This document shows, one piece after another, positions 16,611-24,063 of a stretch of DNA of 64,000 nucleotides. The DNA comes from Halolamina pelagica (GTDB lineage: Archaea > Halobacteriota > Halobacteria > Halobacteriales > Haloferacaceae), in NCBI RefSeq assembly GCF_900115675.1, contig NZ_FOXI01000001.1, positions 124,001-188,000 of the forward strand. The letters run 5' to 3'. Below the pieces are notes generated by a model. That model had not been told where the DNA came from and did no database searches. It was given only the letters and a program-made list of their open reading frames with translations. How positions within the stretch are numbered: the stretch's first letter is position 1; every line of letters begins with the position of its first letter. Made by a program: the position numbers and the translations under genes.

Positions 16611-16620
16611 TCCCTTTTTA
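16611..16620 (+). promoter_or_regulatory. TATA-like box for the CARF-like regulator
   Basis: The T-run tcccttttta, shortly after the stop of the small membrane gene, is 25-34 bases from the ATG at 16645. It is a candidate promoter and perhaps also the terminator of the acylase transcript. Confidence 0.5.
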
Positions 16621-16644
16621 CCCACCCCCGCCTCACCCACACCC

Positions 16645-17553
16645 ATGGGCACCCACATCGTCCCGGTCGGCTTCGACTACGACCGGCTGATCGCGCCGCT
16701 GATCCGCGACCAGTTCGACGTGGACCGGGTGGTGCTGCTCGAGGGCGCCGTCGGCAGCGAGGCCAACGTCGAGTACTCCCAGAACCTCGCGGGCAAACTC
16801 GAACAGGACTTCCAGAACCTGCTGGGCGCCGAGACCGAACGCGTCGCGCTCACGGACGTGTACGACTACGACGCCGCGTTCGAGCGGGCGTACGACCTGA
16901 TCAACGCTCACCTCGACACCGGCCGGGAGGTCTGGGTCAACATCTCCTCGATGCCCCGCCCGGTCAGTTTCGCCTTCGCCACCGCGGCCCACTCCATCAC
17001 GCTCGAACGGCAGGACGACCGCCACCGCATCCACACCTACTACACCGCCCCCGAGAAGTACCTCGAGACCGAGATGGCCGAGGAGCTCCGGGAGACCCGG
17101 GCCCTGCTCGCGGAGCTCCGGAACGAGGACGGCGTCGACGACGCGGTGCTCGCGGACCGACTCGAGAGCATCGGCAGCCTGCTCTCGGAGTTCGACGAGC
17201 GCGGCACCACCATCGGCGCCAAGAAGATCGGCGACAACCACATCGTCGAACTCCCGGTGGCGGCGTTCTCGAGCGTCGAACCGTTCGAGGAGGTGATCCT
17301 GTTCACGCTGGGTGAACACGGCGAGTTCGAGAGCGTGAGCGAACTCGCGAAGACCCTCGCCGCCGACATGGGCGAGGAGTACACCGACAGCTTCCGGTCG
17401 AAGGTCATCTACAACGTCGACCGACTGGGCCCCGGCGGGAAGGCATACATCGAACAGGAGGCACACGGCAACTCCCACCGCACCTCGCTGTCCCGCATCG
17501 GCGAACTCTGGGTGCGCGCCCACGCCGACGACGAGCCGGCCGCGCTCTCCTAG
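16645..17553 (+). CDS. CARF-like plus winged-helix transcriptional regulator (HFX_2341/DUF6293 type)
   Basis: A 302-residue cytoplasmic regulator of the haloarchaeal HFX_2341 type. The N-terminal half (about 1-140) is Rossmann-like and resembles CARF ligand-sensing domains: THIVPVGFDYDRLIAPL, DRVVLLEG, and WVNISSMPRPVSFAFATAA, where the N-I-S-S-MPR loop is where a ligand would sit. A helical stretch (about 148-195) follows, then a winged-helix DNA-binding domain (about 205-290; VILFTLGEHGEFESVSELAK and FRSKVIYNVDRLG). By analogy to Csa3-type CARF-HTH proteins it may respond to a cyclic nucleotide, but there are no CRISPR genes here and its targets are unknown. Its stop shares the bases ctag (17550-17553) with the stop of the convergent subtilisin-like gene. 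Confidence 0.8.
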   Translation: MGTHIVPVGFDYDRLIAPLIRDQFDVDRVVLLEGAVGSEANVEYSQNLAGKLEQDFQNLLGAETERVALTDVYDYDAAFERAYDLINAHLDTGREVWVNISSMPRPVSFAFATAAHSITLERQDDRHRIHTYYTAPEKYLETEMAEELRETRALLAELRNEDGVDDAVLADRLESIGSLLSEFDERGTTIGAKKIGDNHIVELPVAAFSSVEPFEEVILFTLGEHGEFESVSELAKTLAADMGEEYTDSFRSKVIYNVDRLGPGGKAYIEQEAHGNSHRTSLSRIGELWVRAHADDEPAALS

Positions 17554-18890
17554 CCGTCCTCGCTCAGCGTCCCGTTGAACCAGTCGAGTTCCGCGTCCTC
17601 GATCGCCGGATCCCTCGACGAGACTGCCTGCACTGCGCCCGCGGTGTCGAGGTAGAGCTCCCCCTCGTGTCTGACTGCGGTGTCCCGGAGCACGGCCTGT
17701 GCCTCGGCGGGTGTGAGGCTCTCGTTCGCCGCGAGCATCAGCGTCAGCGTGCCCGCGACCAGGGGCGCGGCCGCGGAGCTCCCGTAGAGTTCGCCCGCCG
17801 CGCTGGTGTCGGCGCCGTCGGGCGCCGAGATGTCCAGCGCCGGCCCGGTGGAGCTGTAGGGTCGCCGTTCACCGCTCACCGCGTCGGCGGCGCCGACGGC
17901 GATCACACCCTCCGCCGTCGCGGGCGCGACCATCCCGCCGGAGTCGCTGCTGATCCCGAGTTCGTGGTGGAAGGAGAACAGGTCGGCGCCGGTGCCGTTC
18001 GCGTCGGGGCCGCCCCGGACGGCGACGTAGTACCGCCCCCCGGGAACCGTCGCGTCGATGGCCTCGGTCCGCCCCGTGGCGTTCGTCTCCGACTTCGCGA
18101 TCAGCTGATCCTCGCCGTCGACGGCGCGGTAGAGATAGAGGTCGTAGTCCGCGTCGCCCTGCCAGTAGAGGCGCAACGAGACCGCGCCGGCGATCTCGCC
18201 CCCGCCGAGCGTGTTGTACCGGGTGTCGTTCGCGAAGGCGACCCAGCCCTCGCTCCCGTTGCCGTGCCAGTGGCGGTCCGCGTAGTTCCCGGCGGAGGTG
18301 ACGAACGCCGTGTCGTTCCGGGCGGCCGCCGACGCCACCCGGTTCAGCTCGGCCATCCCGGCGGCGCTGCTGGGGAAGTAGCTCCCGGCGTCGACGACCA
18401 CGTCGACATTCCGCTCGCGCAGCCACGACACCGCCCGTGCGTACGCCTCGTGGCCGCCGTCGGGGCCGATGCTGGCGAGGTAGAGTTCCGCGTCGGGGGC
18501 GGTCCGACTGACGATCTCCGCGATCGCGGTGTCGTGGCTGGTGTCGGCGAACAGGCCGGACGAGCGCCCGGAGAACCGGCGGGTGGCGGCGACGGCGTCG
18601 CTGATCCGACTGTGATCGGGCGCGAACTGGCTGCCGACGATCCCCACCCGTACGTCGTCGCCGGTGACGCCCGTCTCGTGGACCGCGTCGAACCCGGACA
18701 GCGTCGCCGAATCGGTCGCTTCGGGGGGCGGATCGACGGCAGCCGCCTCGTCGGCCGGCCCGCCGTCGCTCGAGAGCGCGCCGATCGGGCGGTCGCGGAC
18801 GGCGCTACTCGAGCCGACGGGAACCGCGAAGGAAGTGCTGCTCACGACGATGACGACGACGAACAGCGTCGCGGCCGTCTCGATCCTCAT
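17550..18890 (-). CDS. Subtilisin-like (S8) protein with catalytic Asp replaced
   Basis: A 446-residue secreted or membrane-tethered protein with an N-terminal hydrophobic segment (about residues 6-24, TLFVVVIVVSSTSFAVPVG) and an S8 fold. His119 (SHDTAIAEI), the oxyanion Asn202 (VTSAGN) and Ser372 (GSSAAAPLVAG) are at the expected places. The first motif reads VRVGIVGSQF, with Gly86 where the catalytic Asp of V-x-D-[ST]-G normally lies, and the usual HGT is HDT. An inserted domain of about 100 residues (about 215-320, RLYWQGDADYDLYLYR) resembles a prepeptidase C-terminal-type beta domain. It may be inactive or a variant peptidase. It ends convergent with the CARF-like gene and lies 22 bases downstream of the membrane HTH gene on the same strand, so they likely form one unit. 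Confidence 0.8.
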   Translation of the reverse strand: MRIETAATLFVVVIVVSSTSFAVPVGSSSAVRDRPIGALSSDGGPADEAAAVDPPPEATDSATLSGFDAVHETGVTGDDVRVGIVGSQFAPDHSRISDAVAATRRFSGRSSGLFADTSHDTAIAEIVSRTAPDAELYLASIGPDGGHEAYARAVSWLRERNVDVVVDAGSYFPSSAAGMAELNRVASAAARNDTAFVTSAGNYADRHWHGNGSEGWVAFANDTRYNTLGGGEIAGAVSLRLYWQGDADYDLYLYRAVDGEDQLIAKSETNATGRTEAIDATVPGGRYYVAVRGGPDANGTGADLFSFHHELGISSDSGGMVAPATAEGVIAVGAADAVSGERRPYSSTGPALDISAPDGADTSAAGELYGSSAAAPLVAGTLTLMLAANESLTPAEAQAVLRDTAVRHEGELYLDTAGAVQAVSSRDPAIEDAELDWFNGTLSEDG

Positions 18891-18912
18891 CCCGCCACCT
18901 CCGAACTGGAAC

Positions 18913-19518
18913 TCATCCCGATCTGCGGTACTGGACGGCGACCGCCGCGAGCGCGACCAGCCCGCCGGCGAGGAACAGCGCCGCGGGCGGGACGGTCCCG
19001 AACAGTGCGCCGGAGCCGATGGAGTCGGCGACCCGGGGCCCCGAGGGGCCGGCGATCCCGTCGGTGCTGACGGAGACCGTCGCGTTCACGAGCAGCGCCC
19101 CGACCAGTACGGCGGCGGCGGCGCCGACGTACTGTCGAAGCGAGTCGAGCAGCCCCGAGCGCTCGTCCTCGTTGCCGACGCAGACGACGAGCGAGTCGTC
19201 GACGGGCGCGTACACCTTCATCTCGCGACCCTTGACCGAGTAGCGCGTCTCGGTCACCTCGACGAGATCCGCCTCCCGTAAGTTGCTGAGGTGGTGGCGG
19301 GCGTTCTGCAGCGACGTGTCGACCGCGTCAGCGAGCTCCGAGGCCGTCCGCGGCTCCTCGTGCAGCGCGGTCAGCAGCGAGCGGGCCGTCTCGGAGGAGA
19401 GCGACCCGATCAGCGGCTCGACCTCCTCGTCGTCGAGCCAGAGCAGCCGCGTGCCCCCCTCCTCGTCCGCCTCGCCGGCGGCGACCGCGTCAGATTCGGA
19501 CGGCAACAGGCCGGACAT
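18913..19518 (-). CDS. Winged-helix regulator with C-terminal membrane helices
   Basis: A 201-residue protein. After an acidic N-terminus, residues about 33-100 form an ArsR-like winged helix (SLSSETARSLLTALHEEPRTAS, then LQNARHHLSNLREADLVE, the recognition helix and wing). Residues about 130-152 and 172-195 are hydrophobic helices (VGAAAAVLVGALLVNATVSV and AALFLAGGLVALAAVAV), so the DNA-binding domain is tied to the membrane. The ATG at 19518 is preferred to the upstream GTG at 19533, because a TATA-like tttagt patch (about 19545-19550) is then 27-32 bases upstream. The partner S8-like gene follows at once; the pair may sense an envelope signal, which is inference. Confidence 0.75.
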   Translation of the reverse strand: MSGLLPSESDAVAAGEADEEGGTRLLWLDDEEVEPLIGSLSSETARSLLTALHEEPRTASELADAVDTSLQNARHHLSNLREADLVEVTETRYSVKGREMKVYAPVDDSLVVCVGNEDERSGLLDSLRQYVGAAAAVLVGALLVNATVSVSTDGIAGPSGPRVADSIGSGALFGTVPPAALFLAGGLVALAAVAVQYRRSG

Positions 19519-19586
19519 GCGTACCCGTACCACATGCAGTAACTAAATGTTTCGGTAACAGCAGAACCGGGGGGTCGACGGGCCGA

Positions 19587-21830
19587 TCAGCCGGATCGGC
19601 GGAGTCGCCCCAGCAGGGGCGTCGTCTCCCCCACCAGCGCGTCCGCCGCCTGGACCGCCTCGTCGGCGTCGGCCGGGGAGGCGTCGCCGCCGTAGTGGGC
19701 CCGCTCGTACAGCGCCGCCACGCGGCGCACGCGGCTGTCCCGAACCCCGAGGCTGTCGAGGTAGTCAGCGACCGTCTCGCCCGCCCGCCGCGGCCGTCGC
19801 TGGGCCGCGAGCAGCGTCTCGACGCGGTCGTACGCCCGCTCCACGTCGGGCACCGGCGCGTCCCGGGGCTGGTAGCGCAGCCAGACGAACCGGTAGAGTC
19901 GGTCGTCGAGGCCGAACCGACGGCCGGCGGCGACCCCGCCGAACAGGAGCACGAGCCCGTAGCCCACCTCCTCGGGCGAGGGCAGTGTCGGCCCGCTCGG
20001 GTCCGCCGGGCCGCCACCGGTGAAGCTCCCGACCTCGCCCCCGCCGGCGGTTCGCTGTCCCCCGGCGATCCCCGCCAGATCCGGCGTCGCCGTCGCGCCG
20101 ACGGTACCGTTCGGCCCCGACTCGTCTTCGGGCGTCTGCGTGGGGGTAGGCGTCCACTCGCCGGGGCCGCTCCGGTTGGTGTCGATCCCCGCCTCGCCGG
20201 CTTCCCGGGCCTGGGAGATGCGCCGTTCGCCCGTCTCCTCACGGGGCGAACTCGGCGTCGGGTCGAACGCGACCCAGCCGACCTCCGGGAAGTACACCTC
20301 GACCCAGGCGTGGGCGTTGAGCCCGCGGACGACCCACTCGTCCTCGGCGACGCGCTCGCCGGTCGTGTAGCCCGTCGCCATCCGGGCGGGGATCCCCTGC
20401 GTCCGCAGCATCACCGCCATCGTCGTCGCGTAGTAGGTGCAGTAGCCGGCCTCCATCTCGAACAGGAAGGCGTCGGCGACGTTCCCCCGCGGGCGTTCGA
20501 CGTTCAGCGAGTACGCCTTGTTCGACTCCAGGTACTCCTCGATCGCGACCGCGGTGGCGTAGGGCGTCGACGCGTTCGCTCGGTCGGCGACGGCGGCCGC
20601 GCGCTCGCCGACGCGATCGGGCGTGCTGTCCGGGAGCCCCAGATACCGGTTCCGGACCGCGTCCGGGTAGTCGGTGCCGGCCGCCCGGAGCGCCCGCGTC
20701 GTGTACGCGGGACGCTCGCTGACGACGGTGTAGGACTCGCCGTCGGCGATGGGCGCCGCCGCGCGGAGCCCGTCCTCGGCGGTCACCTGCGTCGCCTGCT
20801 GGACGTTCCCACCGACGGAGACGGGCTTCCACACGGCGGGCATGGAGTTCAGCGTCGTCTCGGCGGTGATCGTCTGCTCGACGGTGGTGGTCGGTCCCGG
20901 CGGCGGGTCGAGTTCGCCGTCGTAGACCCGGGTCTCGCCCGTCCGCACCCACGAGCCGCCGGTGAACCGGTCGTACGCGCCGACGCGCCAGTAGGAGCCG
21001 CGCTCGGACTCGACGGTGAAGCGGACCTCCGGGGAGAGCCGGATCGAGCCGACGATGCCGACCGAGTCGGCGTTGTCGACGACGTTGCCCTCCAGCGTCG
21101 GCGCCGAACTCCCGGCCACGATCGGGCTGGCCCCGCCCCCCGGGACGACGGAGACGGTCGACGTGACCACCACCATGGTGGTGACGACGAGCGCGACCGT
21201 GTCCCAGTGGGCCGCGAGCGCCCGCCGCGGCGCGAGTTCGCCGAACCCGACGGCGGCGGCGGCGCCGACGACGCCAGTCAGCGTGGTGAGGAAGCCGGCG
21301 TCGCCGGTGAGCACGAAGAAGCCCAGCGCGGTCCCGCCGACGGCGACGCTCGTCGCGAACCGCCCACGGAGCGCGAGCAGCCACGAGCCGAGCAGCGGCG
21401 CGGGCAGGACTGCAAGCGCCCAGACGTCTGCCTGCACAAGACGGAACACCGAGAGCCCGCTGAACAGCGCAACGAGGTCGCGGACCACGGCGCCGAAGTC
21501 GATCAGCGCCCGCTGGCTGGCGGGGATCGAGAGGTAGTAGGTCAGCATCCCCCCGACCAGTACGCCCGCGCTCCCCAGCAGCGCCGTGCGGGCGTCGACG
21601 CGGGAGGCCAGGACGGCCCCGACCGCGAGCACCCCGACCACCTCGGCCGCGAGCAGGGTCGTCCCGCCGACCACGTCGGTGACGTGGAACAGCACCCGGA
21701 GGTACGACGCCGTCAACAGCGCGACGCCGAGCATCGCGGGCTGGGCGACGGCGTCGCGGAGCGACCAGTCCGGGTCGGTTACGAGCCACCGGCGGCGCCG
21801 GGGCTCGCCCACCGCGTCCTCGCGGCTCAC
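19587..21830 (-). CDS. TgpA-type membrane transglutaminase-like protein
   Basis: A 747-residue protein: about six or seven N-terminal membrane helices (about residues 25-220), an extracytoplasmic transglutaminase-core domain (about 400-540) with Cys464 (GYCTYYATTMAVMLRTQGIP), His507 (NAHAWVEVYF) and Asp523 (AFDPTPSSP) as the expected triad, a Thr/Pro-rich linker, another membrane helix (about 625-645) and a cytoplasmic DUF4129-like C-terminus (about 655-740). The GIPARMATGYTTGE segment is characteristic of this family. It is the last gene of a MoxR-DUF58-TgpA unit, overlapping DUF58 by four bases (ATGA). Such units may assemble or process envelope proteins; whether the enzyme crosslinks or cleaves is not known. 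Confidence 0.9.
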   Translation of the reverse strand: MSREDAVGEPRRRRWLVTDPDWSLRDAVAQPAMLGVALLTASYLRVLFHVTDVVGGTTLLAAEVVGVLAVGAVLASRVDARTALLGSAGVLVGGMLTYYLSIPASQRALIDFGAVVRDLVALFSGLSVFRLVQADVWALAVLPAPLLGSWLLALRGRFATSVAVGGTALGFFVLTGDAGFLTTLTGVVGAAAAVGFGELAPRRALAAHWDTVALVVTTMVVVTSTVSVVPGGGASPIVAGSSAPTLEGNVVDNADSVGIVGSIRLSPEVRFTVESERGSYWRVGAYDRFTGGSWVRTGETRVYDGELDPPPGPTTTVEQTITAETTLNSMPAVWKPVSVGGNVQQATQVTAEDGLRAAAPIADGESYTVVSERPAYTTRALRAAGTDYPDAVRNRYLGLPDSTPDRVGERAAAVADRANASTPYATAVAIEEYLESNKAYSLNVERPRGNVADAFLFEMEAGYCTYYATTMAVMLRTQGIPARMATGYTTGERVAEDEWVVRGLNAHAWVEVYFPEVGWVAFDPTPSSPREETGERRISQAREAGEAGIDTNRSGPGEWTPTPTQTPEDESGPNGTVGATATPDLAGIAGGQRTAGGGEVGSFTGGGPADPSGPTLPSPEEVGYGLVLLFGGVAAGRRFGLDDRLYRFVWLRYQPRDAPVPDVERAYDRVETLLAAQRRPRRAGETVADYLDSLGVRDSRVRRVAALYERAHYGGDASPADADEAVQAADALVGETTPLLGRLRRSG

Positions 21831-22891
21831 AGCTCCACCTCCGCGGTCGGCGGGGTCTCGACCGCCACCCGGCTGTCGACCATCTCCGCGAACCGGTGTT
21901 GGTTCCCGCGGACGTCGACGCTGGCGTCGTTCGCTCGGCCCTTGATCACCACGTCGGCGTCGGGGTCGGGGATCGGTCCCGCCTCGATCACCGCGAGCGT
22001 CCGGAGCATCGCCTGCTGGCCGCCGTACTCCGGCCCCACGCGCATCTCGCCGCGCGGGAGCGAGAGTTCGACGGGGACGCCGTCGCCGACCAGCCCCAGC
22101 ACCACGCTCGCGGTCGCCTCGGCCATCGCGTCGGCGCCGTCGGCGTTGGCGCCCGCGGCGACCGTCACCGACTCGGCGTCGGTCTCGGCCGCGAACTCCG
22201 TGACGACGAGTTCGTCGCGCTTGGCCGTCGTCTTCCAGTGGATGTCGCGCAGCGGGTCGCCGGGGACGTACTCCCGGAGCTCCTCGAACTCGCCGCGCTG
22301 GTCGCTGCGGCTGTACTCCTGTAACCGCCCCAGCGAGCGGCGGCCGACGGTCCCGAGGCGGCGGACCCGCGGGTAGACGATCGTGGTCTCGGTCCCCCGG
22401 AGGTCGATCTCGCGCTCGAACAGGCCGAACGCGTCGGTCGCGGTCACCGTCGCCGGCCCGAGCGTGTGCCGGCCGCGTTCCTCGTAAGCCACCTCGTAGG
22501 TCAGCGGCTCGTCGCCGACCGCCGTCTCGAAGGTGATCTCGCTGTCGCCGTCGGCGCGCTCGGTCACCGTGGCGTCCGCTGATTCGACCGGCTGCAGGCC
22601 GCGCTGAACGCGCTCGGTCACGTCGCCGAGGAACGGACGGGAGAGCGCGCTGCCGTCGCGTCGCCGGAAGGAGAGCTCGGCGGGCTCGGTCTCGCCGACG
22701 TGGGCGTTCGCCGGCGGCGTCCGTTCGACGACGACGTCCGGCGTCTTCCGCACCTGTAGGTAGCCGGCGGCCAGCGCGACCGCCGCGGGAGCGACGACGG
22801 CGTTGAGCGATCGGGCGCCGAACGCCGCCGCGAGCACGACCGCGAGCGCCGCGACGCCGACGACGGCGCGGCCACGGCGCGTGAGCATCAC
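21827..22891 (-). CDS. DUF58 domain membrane protein
   Basis: A 354-residue protein with two N-terminal hydrophobic segments (about 9-25 and 30-45), a beta-rich extracytoplasmic part (about 50-180) and the DUF58 motif region at about 185-240 (RSDQRGEFEELREYVPGD, then LRDIHWKTTAKRDELVV). DUF58 proteins are related to von Willebrand A domains and regularly pair with a MoxR ATPase, which is thought to act on them as a chaperone. Both ends overlap neighbours by ATGA (moxR at 22888-22891, TgpA at 21827-21830), so the three genes are one translationally coupled operon. Confidence 0.9.
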   Translation of the reverse strand: MMLTRRGRAVVGVAALAVVLAAAFGARSLNAVVAPAAVALAAGYLQVRKTPDVVVERTPPANAHVGETEPAELSFRRRDGSALSRPFLGDVTERVQRGLQPVESADATVTERADGDSEITFETAVGDEPLTYEVAYEERGRHTLGPATVTATDAFGLFEREIDLRGTETTIVYPRVRRLGTVGRRSLGRLQEYSRSDQRGEFEELREYVPGDPLRDIHWKTTAKRDELVVTEFAAETDAESVTVAAGANADGADAMAEATASVVLGLVGDGVPVELSLPRGEMRVGPEYGGQQAMLRTLAVIEAGPIPDPDADVVIKGRANDASVDVRGNQHRFAEMVDSRVAVETPPTAEVEL

Positions 22892-23889
22892 TCGACGGTG
22901 ACCGAGGAGAGCGCCGAGGCGACCACGTCCTCGCCGGTCTCGCTGCCGGTTCGTGGGCGGATCCGGTGGGCGAACACTGTCCGTACCTCCGCCTGTACGT
23001 CGTCGGGGGTGACGTAGTCGCGGCCGTCGAGCAGCGCCCGGACCTGCGAGGTGCGAGCCAGCGCGATGCTCCCCCGCGGGCTGACGCCGAGTTGGGCGTT
23101 GTTCCGCGTGTGGGCGGCCAGCCGGCCGATGTAGCTCCGAACCGGTTCGCTCAGCGTCACCTGGCCGGCGGTCTCGCGGGCGCGCCGGAGCGTGTGGCCG
23201 TCGGTCACCGGCTCCAGTTCCTCGATCGGGTGGTGGCCGGCGGTGCGGCCGATGATCTCGGCCTCCTGGTCACCTTCCGGATAGCCCAGCCGGAGCTTCT
23301 TCGCGAAGCGGTCGATCTCGGCCATCGGGAGCTCGTAGGTCCGGCCGGACTCCACGTCGTTCTGGGTCGCGATGACGACGAACGGCTCGGGGAGGGGTCG
23401 CGTCTCGCCGTCGACGGTCACCTGTCGCTCCTCCATGGCCTCGAGCAGCGCGCTCTGGGTCTTCGGCGGGGCGCGGTTGATCTCGTCGGCCAGCACGACG
23501 TTCGCGAACACGGGGCCGGCCTGGAACTCGAACTCCTGGGTCTTCTGGTTGAACACGTTCACGCCCGTCACGTCGGAGGGGAGCAGGTCGGGCGTGAACT
23601 GGACGCGGCGGAAAGAGGCGTCGACTGAAGTGGCGACGGAGCGTGCGAGCATCGTCTTCCCGGTGCCGGGCACGTCCTCGAGCAGGACGTGGCCGCGAGC
23701 GACCGTGGCGACGAGGATGTGCTCGACGGCGTCGCGCTTGCCGACGATGACGCGCTCGACGTTGTCGACTATCTCGCCGATCAGGTCGGCGGCGGCCTCG
23801 ACGGAGAGCGGCTCGAACGCCGACGGGCCGGGGTCGCCGCCGGCCTCCACGGCCGCGTCGCCGCCGTCCGACCGGGGCTCGTCGCTCAT
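22888..23889 (-). CDS. MoxR-family AAA ATPase
   Basis: A 333-residue AAA+ ATPase of the MoxR/RavA group. Walker A is PGTGKT at about 74-79 (EDVPGTGKTMLARSV), Walker B is VVLADEINRAPPKTQSALLE (about 130-149), with the following MEERQVTVDG typical of MoxR, and FVVIATQND as sensor 1. MoxR proteins use ATP to remodel or activate partner proteins, usually the VWA-like protein encoded next to them, here DUF58. It is the first gene of the minus-strand operon. The divergent spacer 23890-24063 before the methyltransferase-like gene holds a candidate ttaagt box on the plus strand, and I see no clear box for moxR. Confidence 0.93.
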   Translation of the reverse strand: MSDEPRSDGGDAAVEAGGDPGPSAFEPLSVEAAADLIGEIVDNVERVIVGKRDAVEHILVATVARGHVLLEDVPGTGKTMLARSVATSVDASFRRVQFTPDLLPSDVTGVNVFNQKTQEFEFQAGPVFANVVLADEINRAPPKTQSALLEAMEERQVTVDGETRPLPEPFVVIATQNDVESGRTYELPMAEIDRFAKKLRLGYPEGDQEAEIIGRTAGHHPIEELEPVTDGHTLRRARETAGQVTLSEPVRSYIGRLAAHTRNNAQLGVSPRGSIALARTSQVRALLDGRDYVTPDDVQAEVRTVFAHRIRPRTGSETGEDVVASALSSVTVE

Positions 23890-24063
23890 CGACCCTGCCC
23901 ACCTCCGGGAGCCTGCCTGCGGGGAACGGAACGGTCGTTCACGGGGGGATTGTGTGGCTGTGTCTACCTAACTCTGCCGCCAGGGGCAGGCGGGTTTTCG
24001 AGCGCGATCGACCCGCGGGATTAAGTCAGTCCCCCACGTCGCTCCGACAACTCGGACCAGGAC

